Positions 61,678 to 64,000 of a stretch of 64,000 bases of DNA are shown piece after piece (positions within the stretch are counted from its first letter, which is position 1; every line of letters starts with the position of its first letter). The notes under the pieces are model-generated. The model was given only the letters and a program-made list of their open reading frames with translations, ran no database searches and was not told the origin of the DNA. Origin of the DNA: an uncultured Synechococcus sp. (GTDB lineage: Bacteria > Cyanobacteriota > Cyanobacteriia > PCC-6307 > Cyanobiaceae); contig CAJXPL010000002.1 in NCBI GenBank assembly GCA_913057985.1, forward strand, positions 1 to 64,000, given 5' to 3'. The position numbers and the translations under genes are program-made.

Positions 61678-62573
61678 TGACCCCCAAGCGCTGGTCTGTT
61701 CTGGCTGGAAGTTTGGTCATAGCGGTCATCGGCGGCTGGTTGCTGCGGCCGACGCCCGAACCCAAGCCGGTTGAACCGACGCCTGCACTCACGGTTCGTC
61801 CCGAAGCGGTCGCGGCCCTGGGGCAGCTGGAGCCCGCCGGGGACATCCGCAATCTGGCGGCTCCCAATGCGGGGATGGCGGGGACACCCCGGGTGGCAGC
61901 CCTCAATGTGAATGAGGGTGATCTGATCAAGACCGGCCAGGTGTTGGCGTCCTTCGATCACCGGGATGGACTGCTCGCTGATCTGGAGCGCGTCGATGCG
62001 CAGCTGCGCAGCCTCGATCAGGAGATACAGCTTCAGGCCCTTGAGGTAGAGCGCTTCAGCAGAGCCGCCGATTGGGGTGCGGCCGAATTGACTCTGGTGG
62101 ACAACAAGCGTGAGGAGCTGGTGCGTCTTCAGGGACAGCGGGATCAGGCCCTGGCGGAGCGCAAAGGGCTTCAGGCCGACCTCGTGCTCAGTCAGCTGAT
62201 CTCGCCCCTTGATGGTGTTGTGCTCAAGCTGCATGCCCGTGCAGGCGAGCGCCCTGGTGCAGAGGGGGTGATGGATGTGGGGGCCAATCAGGCGATGCAG
62301 GCCAGCATCGAGGTCTACGAATCCGACATCTCCCTGATCCGCCTCGACCAGTCCGTGCGCCTCATCAGCGAGAACGGTGGTTTCCGAGGTGAACTCGTCG
62401 GGCGCGTCCTGCGCATCAGCCCGCAGGTGGAACAACGGTCTGTTCTCTCCACCGATCCCACCGGCGATGCCGACGCCCGCGTTGTGATGGTTGATGTGGT
62501 GCTGAACCCTGAAGATGCCGCCAAGGTCAGCCGTCTGGCGGGTTTGAAGGTGATCGCCCGCTTCGATCCATGA
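61677..62573 (+). CDS. devB: DevB-family membrane fusion protein of an ABC exporter
   Basis: 298 residues from ATG 61677. One N-terminal helix (VLAGSLVIAVIGGWLL), then an HlyD-type arrangement: lipoyl half (VAALGQLEPAGDIRNLAAPN), coiled coil (ADLERVDAQLRSLDQEIQLQALEVERF), and barrel (VMDVGANQAMQASIEVYESDISLIRLDQSVRLI). DevBCA exports heterocyst glycolipids in Anabaena; in a unicellular species the cargo is unknown. Overlaps pcyA by one base and devC by 4. Confidence 0.9.
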   Translation: MTPKRWSVLAGSLVIAVIGGWLLRPTPEPKPVEPTPALTVRPEAVAALGQLEPAGDIRNLAAPNAGMAGTPRVAALNVNEGDLIKTGQVLASFDHRDGLLADLERVDAQLRSLDQEIQLQALEVERFSRAADWGAAELTLVDNKREELVRLQGQRDQALAERKGLQADLVLSQLISPLDGVVLKLHARAGERPGAEGVMDVGANQAMQASIEVYESDISLIRLDQSVRLISENGGFRGELVGRVLRISPQVEQRSVLSTDPTGDADARVVMVDVVLNPEDAAKVSRLAGLKVIARFDP

Positions 62574-63739
62574 ACCGGTTCTGGCGGGGGCGTCGGATTC
62601 CCCTCTCCTGGCTGTTGCTGACGCGCCAGCCCGTTCGCTTGCTGGTGGCGCTTGCCGGCATCAGTTTCGCGGGAATTCTGATGTTCATGCAGCTTGGATT
62701 CCGTGATGGCCTCTTTGACGCCAGCGTCACAGCGCACCGGCTGTTCGATGCTGATGTTGTTCTGATCAGTCCCCGCTCTGCCAGCTCCGTGAGCATGGAG
62801 GCCTTTCCAAGACGGCGGCTGGTTCAGACCCTGGCTGATCCAGACGTCGATGGGGTGACACCGGTGCACTGGGGGCTGATGCTGTGGCGGAACCCGGAAA
62901 CGCGGCGCAACCGGTCGATCCTGGCCTTGGGTTTCAATCCCGACGACCCCTTTTTTGTCGATCCCTCCCTGGCTGAGAAAACTGACGCTCTCAAGCAGAA
63001 GGGGCGGATCCTCTTCGATCAGCTGTCACGTCCTGAATTCGGACCCATTGCCGACTGGTATCGCGATGGCCGTGTGGTGGAAACCGAGATCGCTGGCAAC
63101 CGCGTCCGGGTGGCGGGTCTGGTGAGCCTGGGCACCAGCTTCGGTGCCGACGGCAACCTGCTCACGAGCACGGAGACGTTCCTCGATCTGATGCCTCAGA
63201 AGCCGCCTGGGGCGATCGAAGTGGGTCTGGTGCGGTTGAAGCCCGGCGCGGATCCTGAACAGGTGGTGTCCCGATTGAGACAGCGACTGCCCAAGGATGT
63301 TTCGGTGCTGACCAAGCAGGGCTTCATCGATTTCGAGCAGAACTACTGGAAGAGCAGCACCTCCATCGGTTTCATCTTCACGCTCGGCGCAGCCATGGGC
63401 TTCGTGGTGGGCTGCGTGATCGTTTATCAGGTGCTGTACACCGATGTGAGTGATCACCTGCCGGAGTACGCCACTTTGATGGCCATGGGCTATCGCCTCA
63501 GCCATCTGTTGGGAGTGGTGGTTCGTGAGGGCTTCTATCTGGCGGCGATGGGGTACGTCCCCGCTTACATGGCCGGTCAGGGGCTGTACTGGTTCGTTCG
63601 TGACGCCACCAAGCTGCCCGTCGGCATGGATCTGTCCCGGGCGTTGACCGTTCTGGTGATGATCCTGGTGATGTGCATGTTGTCGTCGTTCCTGGCCATG
63701 CGTCGTCTCATCGATGCAGACCCTGCGGAGATCTTCTGA
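62570..63739 (+). CDS. devC: DevC-family ABC exporter permease
   Basis: 389 residues from ATG 62570. An N-terminal helix (LLVALAGISFAGILMFMQLGFRDGLFDASV) is followed by a large periplasmic domain (MacB-like) and three C-terminal helices (SIGFIFTLGAAMGFVVGCVIVYQVLYTDV; HLLGVVVREGFYLAAMGYV; LTVLVMILVMCMLSSFLAM). This is the FtsX/MacB-type DevC family. Stop TGA overlaps the devA ATG. Confidence 0.92.
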   Translation: MNRFWRGRRIPLSWLLLTRQPVRLLVALAGISFAGILMFMQLGFRDGLFDASVTAHRLFDADVVLISPRSASSVSMEAFPRRRLVQTLADPDVDGVTPVHWGLMLWRNPETRRNRSILALGFNPDDPFFVDPSLAEKTDALKQKGRILFDQLSRPEFGPIADWYRDGRVVETEIAGNRVRVAGLVSLGTSFGADGNLLTSTETFLDLMPQKPPGAIEVGLVRLKPGADPEQVVSRLRQRLPKDVSVLTKQGFIDFEQNYWKSSTSIGFIFTLGAAMGFVVGCVIVYQVLYTDVSDHLPEYATLMAMGYRLSHLLGVVVREGFYLAAMGYVPAYMAGQGLYWFVRDATKLPVGMDLSRALTVLVMILVMCMLSSFLAMRRLIDADPAEIF

Positions 63740-64000
63740 TGGCAGCTGTTGTTGTCGACAACCTCTCCCACGCTTTCGGCCAAGGGGAGATGCGCCGCGC
63801 GGTTCTTCAAAACATCAGCTTCATCATCGAGCCGGGCGAAGTGGTGTTGTTGACCGGTCCTTCGGGCTGTGGCAAGACGACACTGCTCACCTTGATCGGC
63901 GCCTTGCGGACGGTTCAGCAAGGTGAGGTGTCGGTGCTTGGTGAGTCCCTGCATGGTGCAGGCCGTCGGCGCCGCCAGCAGGTGCGCCGGCGCATTGGAA
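63739..64000 (+). CDS. devA: DevA-family ABC exporter ATPase (3' end outside window)
   Basis: The first 87 residues are present from ATG 63739 (MAAVVVDNLSHAFGQGEMRRAVLQ). The Walker A motif GPSGCGKTTLL is complete; the signature and Walker B lie beyond the window edge. With DevB and DevC it forms a tripartite exporter. The start overlaps the devC stop by one base. Confidence 0.9.
   Translation, partial: MAAVVVDNLSHAFGQGEMRRAVLQNISFIIEPGEVVLLTGPSGCGKTTLLTLIGALRTVQQGEVSVLGESLHGAGRRRRQQVRRRIG

Overview
The window looks like a chromosomal segment of a marine picocyanobacterium, most likely a marine Synechococcus. The signs are ApcF (allophycocyanin beta-18), the bilin reductase PcyA, the photosystem II factors Psb28 and PAM68, GUN4, SipA, an NtcA-type site in front of glnA, very tight gene packing and a G+C-rich core. 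No strain is named because I cannot search.

Left core (1-25.6 kb): a tRNA-Pro(GGG) cut by the window edge, msrA, an ABC exporter gene that appears broken by a small internal deletion, trpD-carA, a STAS protein with Mini-RNase III, an RlmB-type methyltransferase with a very long Arg/Gly/Asp-rich N-terminus, gatA, dnaE, PAM68, rpsO, ruvA, a lipoprotein, an EamA permease, dnaG, and an SOS mutagenesis pair umuDC with a LexA-like box. These are followed by a small RTX-repeat protein, a 2OG-Fe(II) oxygenase overlapping a DxD-type glycosyltransferase-like gene, rlmH and a secreted pentapeptide-repeat protein.

Accessory island (about 25.65-36.0 kb): it opens with a tyrosine recombinase gene broken by a frameshift and an in-frame stop. 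A minus-strand run of very small genes (27.8-29.7 kb) follows, then a divergent winged-helix DNA-binding protein, then an A+T-rich stretch. That stretch holds degenerate tandem repeats with about 31-bp periodicity, a second set of 72-77-bp tandem hairpin repeats with a compensatory base change, a ribbon-helix-helix protein and several orphan small genes. The most striking part is a tandemly duplicated two-gene unit at 32.76-33.53 kb: a soluble protein carrying NLK-ITVDE-PK-NWLK, plus a two-helix membrane peptide. In copy 2 the membrane gene carries a stop codon. Another small family (TPIE[KR]L...WE..RL.YF) occurs twice in the island. The right end (34.9-35.9 kb) has three copies of a hairpin-rich element and many terminator-like hairpins. 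The island reads as the decayed remains of an integrative or plasmid-like element. Its small-gene families are the best candidates for something undescribed.

Right core (36.0-64.0 kb): UPF0102 nuclease-fold protein, rsmA, ispE, a DUF3082-type membrane protein, pdhB, secD-secF, two tandem AI-2E-family permeases, psb28, mnmH (selU), gun4, an RsbW-like ATPase, a methyltransferase, glnA with its NtcA box and terminator, apcF, a class V aminotransferase, tadA, a PLP decarboxylase, a DUF697-type GTPase, lspA-bioY, sipA, two M16 peptidases, and pcyA translationally linked to a DevB-DevC-DevA exporter that runs off the right edge.
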